Translations under genes and position numbers: made by a program
In this document: piece after piece, positions 1-5,037 of the stretch
Numbering within the stretch: position 1 is the first letter of the stretch
Layout of the letters: each line of letters begins with the position of its first letter
NCBI GenBank assembly: GCA_036503065.1
Contig: DASXXM010000548.1
Location: 1 to 7,924, forward strand
From: DATEPR01 sp036503065
Lineage (GTDB): Bacteria; Actinomycetota; Actinomycetes; Mycobacteriales; Pseudonocardiaceae
Length of the DNA: 7,924 bases
Reading direction: 5' to 3'
Notes under the pieces: model-generated
Told to the model about the DNA's origin: nothing
What the model saw: only the letters and a program-made list of their open reading frames with translations
Databases searched by the model: none

Positions 1-98
1 TTGCCGTGCAGGTCGACGATGCGGAACGAGCCGCCGGCCGGGATCACGCCGGCATAGCCGTCGCCGTCGGGCACTTCGACGGTCAGTGCGGCGGTCAT
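1..98 (-). CDS. UAAP2-type DUF1989 protein, putative carboxyguanidine deiminase subunit (partial, N-terminus only)
   Basis: Only the first 32 codons are inside the window; the rest lies beyond the left edge. The N-terminus ends in a segment reading GGSFRIVDLHGN, which matches the opening of DUF1989 (urea carboxylase-associated) proteins, where a beta strand of the form xRIxDLxGN recurs. The ATG at 98 overlaps the TGA of the upstream UAAP1-type gene as ATGA (95-98), so the two should be translationally coupled. Position directly after UAAP1 is the usual order in these clusters. Members of this pair have been shown to form a two-subunit carboxyguanidine deiminase that acts after guanidine carboxylase. 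Assignment as UAAP2 rests on a short stretch plus gene order. Which subunit is called CgdA and which CgdB is not decided here. Confidence 0.75.
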   Translation of the reverse strand, partial: MTAALTVEVPDGDGYAGVIPAGGSFRIVDLHG

Positions 99-790
99 GC
101 GAACACCGCCCTTGCCGCCCGCAGCGCCCGTTCGCTCTCCGGCCGGTGCGCCCCATCGCGGTCCGCGGCTGCTGGTCGTATCTCGACGCATACGGCGGCG
201 GGTGCCCATCGGGGGTCGAGTGGATTCGGGGCGGTGGAGAGGATGACCAGAAGGTCCACTTCGGACCGAAGGGTCACCTGGTCGCCCTCTGCGGCGTGTT
301 GGGGGACGAACGTGAGCGAGCCTGCCGTGTCGTCGGCGATGGCCACCTTGGTGAAGAAGTTGACGCAGGCGTGCAGGTCGGCGACGTTCCTGCCGTGCTT
401 GCGCAGTTCGCTGAGCAGGCCGGCGCGGGCGCTGCGGTGCCAGTCGTTGCGGTCGGTGTGGTAGGACGACGGGCCGAACCTGGCCACGTGCGCGTCCAGC
501 GAGTGGCCGGTGATGCAGTCGTGCCAGTCCAGTGTCGATCCGGTGACGGAGCACAGCGCGATCCCACGGTCGGACATCAGCACCATCGGCGGCCGGATAC
601 AGGCGCTCAGCTGCGCTTTCAGGGTGTCCGGGATGTTCAGCCGGTCCACCGGATCGTGTGCGGCGTAGAGCAGTGTCGAGCAGTTCGCGCCGTCGCCCAG
701 CGCGGTCAGGCGCAGTTCGCGGCCTGCGCGCACCAGCGCCGACCACGCGGCGCCGCCGGGCACGTCGTGGGTCAGCAGCGGGTCGCTCAT
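95..790 (-). CDS. UAAP1-type DUF1989 protein, putative carboxyguanidine deiminase subunit
   Basis: A 231-residue cytoplasmic protein of the DUF1989 / 'urea amidolyase-associated protein 1' family. Family signatures run in order: GGAAWSALVRAG (12-23), GANCSTLLY (34-42), NIPDTLKAQ (52-60), LCSVTGSTLDWHDCITGHS (79-97), a YHTDRNDW segment (110-117), VNFFTKV (143-149) and an NPLDP tail motif (189-193). Established knowledge: these proteins, once linked to urea carboxylase, are carboxyguanidine deiminase subunits that turn carboxyguanidine into allophanate plus ammonia, which allophanate hydrolase completes. The start at 790 overlaps the permease TGA as ATGA and has a GGAGG at 798-802, seven bases upstream. 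The reading frame stays open further upstream, to 1732, but that part lies across the permease gene and has no family match, so the internal start is preferred. The stop overlaps the next gene start. Confidence 0.9.
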   Translation of the reverse strand: MSDPLLTHDVPGGAAWSALVRAGRELRLTALGDGANCSTLLYAAHDPVDRLNIPDTLKAQLSACIRPPMVLMSDRGIALCSVTGSTLDWHDCITGHSLDAHVARFGPSSYHTDRNDWHRSARAGLLSELRKHGRNVADLHACVNFFTKVAIADDTAGSLTFVPQHAAEGDQVTLRSEVDLLVILSTAPNPLDPRWAPAAVCVEIRPAAADRDGAHRPESERALRAARAVFA

Positions 791-2322
791 TCCGCGGCCT
801 CCATGGCCAGCATCGGCTCCACTGTGGACTGACGGCTGGTCCGGGTGGCATAGGCGATAGCGCCCAGGACCAGCGCCAGGATCAGGAACAGCACCGCGAA
901 CCACTTCAGGTACCAGTGGCCGCCGCCGGGGTCGAAGACCTCCGCTCTCGGCCAACCCAGGTTCACCGCCATGCCAAGGCCCCACACGACAGCGAGCACG
1001 TTCACCGGCACGGCCCACCGGCCGAGGCGGAACAGTCGGCGTTCCGAGTTCTCCTCGGCCGGCCAGCCGGTGCGCCTGCGCAGCAGCAGCGGGGTGGTGA
1101 CCATCAGGTAGGCCAGGTACAGCAGCATGATGCAGACGCTGGCCAGCGTCGTGAACAGCGCGGCGTTGCCGACGTTCACCAGCAGCAGCGCCGCAGCCAG
1201 CACGCCGATCAGCAGGGCGGGCCGGATCGGCGTGCCGGTCCGGCGGTTCACTGTGGACAGTGCGCGGGACAGCGGCAGCGCGTGGTCGCGGGCCATCGAG
1301 AACACCATTCGGGTGGCGGCGGTGTGGATCGCCAGCGTGCACACCGAGATCGCGATCGCCACGTCGACAAGGAACACTCGGCCGAGCGAGTCGCCGAGCC
1401 TGCTGGTCAGCACGTAGGGCAGGCCGCGGGCGGGATCGCCGAGACTGCCGTCGGTGGTGCTGTTCGCGGCCATCAGCGTGGCGATCAGCATGGCCGCGCC
1501 ACCGATGCCGGAGACGATCACCGCGCGCAGGATGGTCCGCGGCGCGGTGCGTCGCGGATGCCGGGTCTCCTCGGACAGTTCGCCCGCGCTGTCGAACCCG
1601 ACCAGCACGTACGCCGCCATCAGCGCGGAGATCGCGAACGAGGCAAGGTAACCGGCGCCGGTGCCGCCGATCCCCGCCGTGTTCAACAGGATGCCCGGCC
1701 CGCGCCGGGCGTGCGAGAACAGCGCGATGCACAGCAGCGTCACGCCGACCAGCTCGCAGGTGACGCCGACACTGTTGATCACGGTCGTCAGCCGGACGCC
1801 GATCGCGTTCACGGTCGTCGTCACGACGAGCAGGATCACGCCCAGCACCACGGCGTTGGCCGCGCCGGACACCGACGTCAACGACGGATCACCGGACACG
1901 ATCTGAAAGCCGGACCAGATCGACGGCAGCACCACCTGCAACGCGATCGCGGCGCCGGCCAGGGTGACCACCTGAGCCACGATCATCAGCCAGCCGGCCG
2001 TCCACCCCCACACCCGCCCGCCGAGCCGGGTGGCCCACTGGTAGATCGCACCGGAGATCGGATAGTGCGCCGCCAGTTCGGCGAAGCAGAGCGCAACGAG
2101 CAGCTGACCGGCCAGCACGATCGGCCAGGTCCAGAAGAATCGAGGTCCACCAAAGGAATAGCCGAAGAAGAACAGCTGGAACACGGTGGTCAGGATGGAG
2201 ACGAACGAGAACCCGGCGGCGAACGAGCCGTAGGTGCCGATACCACGGCGTAATTGCTGGCCGTAGCCGAAGGTGGCCAGGTCCTTGGTGTCGTCGGGCG
2301 GATCCGCTGTGATCGTGGTCAT
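787..2322 (-). CDS. APC-superfamily permease of a guanidine-riboswitch operon (candidate guanidine importer)
   Basis: A 511-residue polytopic membrane protein of the amino acid-polyamine-organocation superfamily, close in style to the amino acid/GABA permease group. About twelve hydrophobic segments can be read. The first helix carries GTYGSFAAGFSFVSI (29-43), where the unwound substrate site of the family sits. A FAELAAHYPISGAIYQW segment (80-96) matches the conserved loop and helix 3 entry. The ATG at 2322 has a strong GGAGG at 2329-2333 with a six-base spacer, and an N-terminus of about 25 polar residues before the first helix. It is the first gene behind a guanidine-I riboswitch and is coupled by ATGA (787-790) to the UAAP1-type gene, so guanidine or a guanidine-bearing compound is the inferred cargo. 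Sequence alone would only give 'amino acid permease'. Family membership is near certain; cargo is inference. Confidence 0.92.
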   Translation of the reverse strand: MTTITADPPDDTKDLATFGYGQQLRRGIGTYGSFAAGFSFVSILTTVFQLFFFGYSFGGPRFFWTWPIVLAGQLLVALCFAELAAHYPISGAIYQWATRLGGRVWGWTAGWLMIVAQVVTLAGAAIALQVVLPSIWSGFQIVSGDPSLTSVSGAANAVVLGVILLVVTTTVNAIGVRLTTVINSVGVTCELVGVTLLCIALFSHARRGPGILLNTAGIGGTGAGYLASFAISALMAAYVLVGFDSAGELSEETRHPRRTAPRTILRAVIVSGIGGAAMLIATLMAANSTTDGSLGDPARGLPYVLTSRLGDSLGRVFLVDVAIAISVCTLAIHTAATRMVFSMARDHALPLSRALSTVNRRTGTPIRPALLIGVLAAALLLVNVGNAALFTTLASVCIMLLYLAYLMVTTPLLLRRRTGWPAEENSERRLFRLGRWAVPVNVLAVVWGLGMAVNLGWPRAEVFDPGGGHWYLKWFAVLFLILALVLGAIAYATRTSRQSTVEPMLAMEAAE

Positions 2323-2326
2323 GACC

Positions 2327-2385
2327 GGCCTCCGGAGTTGAAGGCCCGAACACGCACAGCCCGGGCCGCGATGGCCTCCCGGGCT
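2327..2385 (-). promoter_or_regulatory. Riboswitch expression platform: competing hairpins and sequestered ribosome binding site
   Basis: The aptamer 3' strand AGCCCGGG (2385-2378) can instead pair perfectly with CCCGGGCT (2365-2358) around a 12-base loop. Aptamer folding and this hairpin are therefore mutually exclusive. No U-tract follows, so it is either a U-less terminator or part of a translational switch. A second small stem pairs GGCCT (2346-2342) with AGGCC (2331-2327), which covers part of the GGAGG (2333-2329) of the permease. The same GGCCT can also pair with AGGCC at 2377-2373 inside P1. The layout fits an ON switch in which guanidine binding removes the 2358-2385 hairpin. Pairings are seen directly; the mechanism is inferred. 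Confidence 0.6.
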
Positions 2386-2484
2386 TTTCTCCCGCCGTGG
2401 AACGGTGCCGCGCCACGTTGCGCCCGACCGCCTGCGTCTCTCGGACCAGGCCCACCCGGCAACCGGGTGGCGGAACCCTAGACG
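2375..2484 (-). promoter_or_regulatory. Guanidine-I (ykkC class) riboswitch aptamer
   Basis: Reading the minus strand, all three conserved blocks of the guanidine-I aptamer are present in order. CTAGGGTTCCG lies at 2481-2471, CTGGTCCGAGAG at 2449-2438, and ACGGCGGGA followed by AAAAGCCCGGGA at 2398-2377. Between the first two blocks is a perfect 8-bp hairpin (2463-2470 with 2452-2459, 3-base loop). Between the second and third is a variable segment that can fold with CGGT/ACCG and GCGC/GCGC pairings. GTCT (2483-2480) can pair with AGGC (2377-2374), one pair a wobble, as the inner part of P1. The aptamer ends about 50 bases before the permease start. Known members bind guanidinium and turn on guanidine export, carboxylation or transport genes. 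The match to the consensus is close to letter-perfect. Confidence 0.96.
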
Positions 2485-2682
2485 CGCCCCGCACCGAGCG
2501 GGTCGGGAACAGTGCACCAGCCGGTCATGTCACGCCGTGTTCCGTCGTGGTAAACACAAAGTGTCACAAACCGCCCCCGGCAACGTTCACGTTGCGGAAG
2601 CCGACAAGCCGCCCACGAGGCGCCGGCTCAGGCGATCCGACGTGTCTTGACGGCGGCGACCATGATCTGTCCGGACTGATCG
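2485..2682. other. Divergent intergenic region between the guanidine operon and the CGNR gene
   Basis: The region between the two divergent starts (2323-2727) holds the riboswitch on the left and the CGNR promoter on the right. The stretch given here must contain the promoter of the guanidine operon, but no convincing -35/-10 pair is visible on the minus strand. Local symmetry includes a 14-bp palindrome with CAACGT/ACGTTG arms around TC at 2581-2594, a tandem CACAAA-GTGT-CACAAA at 2555-2570, and a small GC hairpin at 2488-2502 just upstream of the aptamer. Any of these could be an operator; none is recognised. Confidence 0.4.
2581..2594. repeat. 14-bp palindrome, possible operator
   Basis: Perfect 6-bp arms, CAACGT and ACGTTG, around a 2-bp centre, in the divergent intergenic region about 100 bp upstream of the riboswitch and 134 bp upstream of the CGNR start. 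The size and non-coding position fit a dimeric regulator site. The cognate factor is unknown. Confidence 0.35.
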
Positions 2683-2713
2683 GTAATTGTCTTCGACTTG
2701 ACCGGCATTACCG
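2681..2713 (+). promoter_or_regulatory. Shared regulatory element, copy 1 (upstream of CGNR gene)
   Basis: Perfect 7-bp inverted-repeat arms CGGTAAT (2681-2687) and ATTACCG (2707-2713) enclose 19 bases. The left part reads GTAATTGTCTTCGA, identical over 14 bases to the element at 3344-3357. Across the 29-bp core (2683-2711) the two copies agree at 22 positions. This copy ends 14 bases before the CGNR start codon and covers the -35 zone of its proposed leaderless promoter, so a bound protein would be well placed to control the gene. Confidence 0.6.
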
Positions 2714-2715
2714 GC

Positions 2716-2721
2716 TATCGT
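2716..2721 (+). promoter_or_regulatory. Candidate -10 box of a leaderless CGNR transcript
   Basis: TATCGT fits the actinobacterial TANNNT -10 pattern and ends six bases before the ATG at 2728, which places the transcription start on or next to the A of the start codon. No Shine-Dalgarno sequence precedes the ATG, in agreement with a leaderless mRNA. A TTCGAC at 2692-2697 with an 18-base spacer could serve as a weak -35. Confidence 0.4.
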
Positions 2722-2727
2722 GACGCA

Positions 2728-3294
2728 ATGACTGTTCCCGGTCCGTTGCCGTTCGGCGCGCAGGCCCCGGCGGGGGTGCGGCTGATCATCGACTTCGTGA
2801 ACTCCCGGCCCGTGGTCGGGCAGCCGGACCTGCTCGGCGACCCGGCGACGGCATCGGCCTACCTGCGGCAGTGTGGGCTACCCGAGGACTTCGCACGACT
2901 GGACAGTGCGACGCTGCGGGGGGCCAGGGACCTGCGTGACGCACTGGTGGACGTGCTCGGCAGCAATCCGGGCGACCCCGAGCGGCTGGACGGCTGGCAG
3001 GTGGTCAACGACCTGGCCGCCGCCGCGCCCCTGACGGTCACGTTCCGGTCCGGACCGAGCGCGGTCCTGGCACCGGCCGACGATGCGGCGCACCCGGTGG
3101 TCGGCCGGCTCGTCGCCGACGTCCACGCGGCCATTGCCGCCGACCAGTGGACACGGCTGCACCTGTGCGCCAACGACGCCTGCCGGGTGGGGTTCTACGA
3201 CGCCAGTCGCAGCCGCACCCAGCGCTGGCACTCCTACGAGTCCTGCGGCAACCGGGTCAACGTCGCCGCCCACCGCAAGCGCCGCACTACGTAA
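2728..3294 (+). CDS. CGNR zinc-finger domain transcriptional regulator
   Basis: A 188-residue protein with the ABATE plus CGNR architecture of putative stress-induced regulators. The N-terminal segment (about 16-140) starts with a GVRLIIDFVNSRP strand typical of the ABATE domain. The C-terminal zinc ribbon has Cys147 and Cys152 in LCANDAC, then a basic FYDASRSRTQRWHS segment, Cys173 in the CGNR signature (173-176), and a basic VNVAAHRKRR tail. The usual first cysteine of the second pair (WCS) is His168 here (WHS), giving a C-C-H-C ligand set that should still bind zinc. The start at 2728 is preferred to an in-frame TTG at 2698 because the latter would place the palindromic element inside the coding region. 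The next gene follows after 98 bp with its own promoter. Targets are not known; autoregulation through the shared element is inferred. Confidence 0.88.
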   Translation: MTVPGPLPFGAQAPAGVRLIIDFVNSRPVVGQPDLLGDPATASAYLRQCGLPEDFARLDSATLRGARDLRDALVDVLGSNPGDPERLDGWQVVNDLAAAAPLTVTFRSGPSAVLAPADDAAHPVVGRLVADVHAAIAADQWTRLHLCANDACRVGFYDASRSRTQRWHSYESCGNRVNVAAHRKRRTT

Positions 3295-3315
3295 TGTCTA
3301 TAGCGCCGAAGAGCT

Positions 3316-3343
3316 TTGCAGGGTGACTCGTGCACGGTATGCT
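3316..3343 (+). promoter_or_regulatory. Candidate sigma-70-type promoter of the PEBP lipoprotein gene
   Basis: TTGCAG (3316-3321) and TATGCT (3338-3343) are separated by 16 bases and would start transcription near 3350, about 43 bases upstream of the ATG at 3393. The shared element follows directly after the -10, so a bound repressor would block initiation or early elongation. Confidence 0.45.
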
Positions 3344-3373
3344 GTAATTGTCTTCGATATTAAGGCGATTACA
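3343..3373 (+). promoter_or_regulatory. Shared regulatory element, copy 2 (upstream of PEBP gene)
   Basis: Inverted-repeat arms TGTAAT (3343-3348) and ATTACA (3368-3373) enclose 19 bases, the same spacing as copy 1. GTAATTGTCTTCGA at 3344-3357 is identical to copy 1. The outer arm base pair changes from G-C in copy 1 to T-A here while staying complementary, which argues that symmetry is under selection. The element begins at the last base of the proposed -10 box and ends 19 bases before the start codon. Confidence 0.6.
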
Positions 3374-3392
3374 AACACGGGAGTCATCACTC

Positions 3393-4064
3393 ATGAAACG
3401 CAAGTTCCTGACCTTCGCCGCCGTGGGCATCGCCCTCGGTGCGGTGGCCGCCTGCTCGACGACCGGCACGGCGAGCGGCACGGTGACGAGCCACCCGGCC
3501 AACGTCGCCTCGTTCGAACGGCCGGAGCTGCGCGGACCGAACCCGTACCAGTTCCTGCCCAAGGTGCCGTCGTTCCACCTGGCCAGCCAGACGGTGCGCA
3601 ACCTCCGGCCGCTGCCGACCGCCCAGGAGTCCGGCATCTTAGGGGTGCCGGGCGGCCAGGACATCTCGCCGCAGCTGTCCTGGTCCGGATTTCCCGCGGG
3701 CACCAAGAGCTTCGTGATCTCGATGTTCGATCCGCAGGCGCCGACCGGCAGCGGCTTCTGGCACTGGATCGTGACGGACGTGCCGGCGACCACCACCGCC
3801 GTACCGGCGGGCGCGGGCGTGCCCAACAGCACCACGTTGGGCGCGGGCGCGTTCCAACTGCCCGGTGACGCCGGTGCCGGCCGGTACATCGGCGCCGCGC
3901 CGCCCGCCGGGTCCGGTTTCCACGACTACTACCTCACGGTCACCGCGCTGGACGTCGCCAAGTCGGGCGTCGGCCCGACCACCAGCGGGGCGTTGCTGGG
4001 CTTCAGCATCGACAGCCACACGATCGCCCGTGCGACGATCATCTGCCCGACCGAAGCCAAGTAG
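3393..4064 (+). CDS. YbhB/YbcL-family (PEBP-like) lipoprotein
   Basis: A 223-residue exported lipoprotein. The signal peptide MKRKFLTFAAVGIALGAVAAC ends in a VAAC lipobox with Cys21 as the lipid anchor. Residues 85-220 form a phosphatidylethanolamine-binding-protein-like domain. DPQAP (113-117) and GFWHW (121-125) match the ligand-pocket motifs of the family, and YIGAAPPAGSGFHDYY (165-180) corresponds to the conserved YxGPxPPxG...HxY segment. The bacterial family has no settled role; ligand or inhibitor binding at the membrane is possible. The start at 3393 is chosen because the lysine-rich n-region begins there and GGGAG (3379-3383) precedes it by nine bases; an upstream in-frame start at 3348 would add 15 residues before the signal peptide. 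It probably shares regulation with the CGNR gene through the repeated element. Confidence 0.88.
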   Translation: MKRKFLTFAAVGIALGAVAACSTTGTASGTVTSHPANVASFERPELRGPNPYQFLPKVPSFHLASQTVRNLRPLPTAQESGILGVPGGQDISPQLSWSGFPAGTKSFVISMFDPQAPTGSGFWHWIVTDVPATTTAVPAGAGVPNSTTLGAGAFQLPGDAGAGRYIGAAPPAGSGFHDYYLTVTALDVAKSGVGPTTSGALLGFSIDSHTIARATIICPTEAK

Positions 4065-4073
4065 CGATCGAGT

Positions 4074-4114
4074 GCCGGCGACGCGGCCCCGTCCCGGGGA
4101 CCGGCGTCGCCGGC
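4074..4114. terminator. Bidirectional hairpin terminator between convergent genes
   Basis: GCCGGCGACGC (4074-4084) and GCGTCGCCGGC (4104-4114) form a perfect 11-bp stem. It extends inward through GG/CC and CCCC/GGGG pairs with single-base bulges to a 5-base loop. It sits 10 bases after the PEBP stop and 41 bases after the alginate lyase stop on the other strand. There is no clear U-tract, as is common in high-GC actinomycetes. It should insulate the two convergent units. Confidence 0.75.
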
Positions 4115-4117
4115 TGA

Positions 4118-4133
4118 CCGCCACCGGTGGCGG
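4118..4133. repeat. 16-bp perfect palindrome in the convergent intergenic region
   Basis: CCGCCACC directly abuts its reverse complement GGTGGCGG with no spacer, between the main terminator hairpin and the alginate lyase stop at 4155. In RNA it could form a tight secondary stem that helps termination on the minus strand, though a zero-base centre means the inner pairs must open. Confidence 0.4.
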
Positions 4134-4154
4134 GCCGGTGATGGTCATGACGGT

Positions 4155-4961
4155 CTACGCACCATGGAACACGTTCAGTGCGTAGAACTGGACCCGCGCG
4201 CCGATCTTGGAGCTGGAGCCGAACGACTGGTCGTAGTCACCGGCCTTGAAGTACATCTTGATCCCGTTGAATGCCGACGGCATCGTGAAGGTGTTGTTCG
4301 TGCCGTTGAGACTGATGCCGATCGTGTTGCTGTTGGTCAGGCTGATCACGTAGCTCCACTGCGTGCCCAGCGGCACGTTGCCGACCACGTGATGTACCTC
4401 GTTGCCGCCGGCAGGCGTCTGTTCGATCGCCAGGTCGACGTTGCCGTTCTTGTAGTAGAACAGCTCGAGCAGCGGCTTCGACGATCCGCTGGAATTGTCG
4501 AGGTGGATCTGTCCGACGGCAACGTGATCCGGTACCACGGTGGCCTTGAGTGTCGCGCTCAGCATGTGGGTACCCGGGATCGACCACTCGATCTCGGATC
4601 CGCTCGCGGTCAGCTCACGCAGTTCCGTGCGCGGGAACTTCGAGCCCAGCGTGACGCCATTCTCCGGATCCCAGAAGCTCATCGAGCCGTCGGTGGAGTT
4701 GGTGAAGAAGAACTTGCTCTGGTAACCGTTCGCTCCTTCGAGTTGCTTGGGCGAGATCGTGGTGGTGTGGTTCGTGGTTCCGGTCGGCAGTTGCAGCTCC
4801 CAGCGGGACAGGTCGAAGTTGCCGCCGGGTGCGATCCCCGGGTTCAGGCCATGAGGCGCGTGAACGGGTGCGGCGGCCGCCGGACCGATCTGGCCGGCCA
4901 TCAGGAAAGCGGCCGTACCGGCAGCGAACAAGAGCATGCCAATGGCACGTTTGTTGGACAT
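4155..4961 (-). CDS. Secreted alginate lyase, polysaccharide lyase family 7
   Basis: A 268-residue enzyme predicted to cleave alginate outside the cell by beta-elimination. The signal peptide (about 1-31) has basic SNKR, a hydrophobic core and an AAAA-P cleavage zone. The three PL7 signatures follow in order: RTELR (111-115), QIH (151-153) and YFKAGDYDQ (237-245), which together supply the catalytic Arg, Gln, His and Tyr on one face of the beta-jelly roll. QIH rather than QVH is usually linked to acting on G-containing blocks. The last signature has Asp where YNQ is typical. The ATG at 4961 has AAGGAG at 4966-4971; the frame extends to 5009, but that adds an arginine-rich leader without a site. 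It is last in the operon, 76 bp after the GntR gene, with no carbohydrate-binding module. Confidence 0.93.
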   Translation of the reverse strand: MSNKRAIGMLLFAAGTAAFLMAGQIGPAAAAPVHAPHGLNPGIAPGGNFDLSRWELQLPTGTTNHTTTISPKQLEGANGYQSKFFFTNSTDGSMSFWDPENGVTLGSKFPRTELRELTASGSEIEWSIPGTHMLSATLKATVVPDHVAVGQIHLDNSSGSSKPLLELFYYKNGNVDLAIEQTPAGGNEVHHVVGNVPLGTQWSYVISLTNSNTIGISLNGTNNTFTMPSAFNGIKMYFKAGDYDQSFGSSSKIGARVQFYALNVFHGA

Positions 4962-4982
4962 TATTCTCCTTAGTGACGGTTC

Positions 4983-5010
4983 TTTGGTACGCCGAACAAC
5001 ACCGGCCAAA
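4983..5010. repeat. Inverted repeat in the GntR-lyase gap, possible operator
   Basis: TTTGG (4983-4987) and CCAAA (5006-5010) flank 18 bases in the 76-bp gap before the alginate lyase. It is the only clear symmetry here and might let the neighbouring GntR/FCD regulator act on the lyase. The arms are short, so chance is a real alternative. Confidence 0.2.
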
Positions 5011-5037
5011 TGCCAGCGAGAATCGGGAGAGACTTAT

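Noticed and set aside
658..2253. Long plus-strand open frame opposite the permease
   Set aside because: Its product is low-complexity Arg/Gln/His/Gly-rich with no domain, typical of an antisense frame in high-GC DNA, and the minus-strand permease is unmistakable.
2358..2385. Classical intrinsic terminator after the riboswitch
   Set aside because: The stem is strong but is followed by TGTGCGTG with no U-run, so I describe it as an expression-platform hairpin and leave termination open.
2698..2727. Upstream TTG start for the CGNR gene
   Set aside because: It lies inside the palindromic element and adds ten residues before the ATG at 2728; the ATG with its adjacent -10-like box is a better start.
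3370..3375. TACAAA as the -10 box of the PEBP gene paired with TTGTCT
   Set aside because: The transcript would begin inside or after the ribosome site at 3379-3383; TTGCAG/TATGCT at 3316-3343 gives a workable leader.
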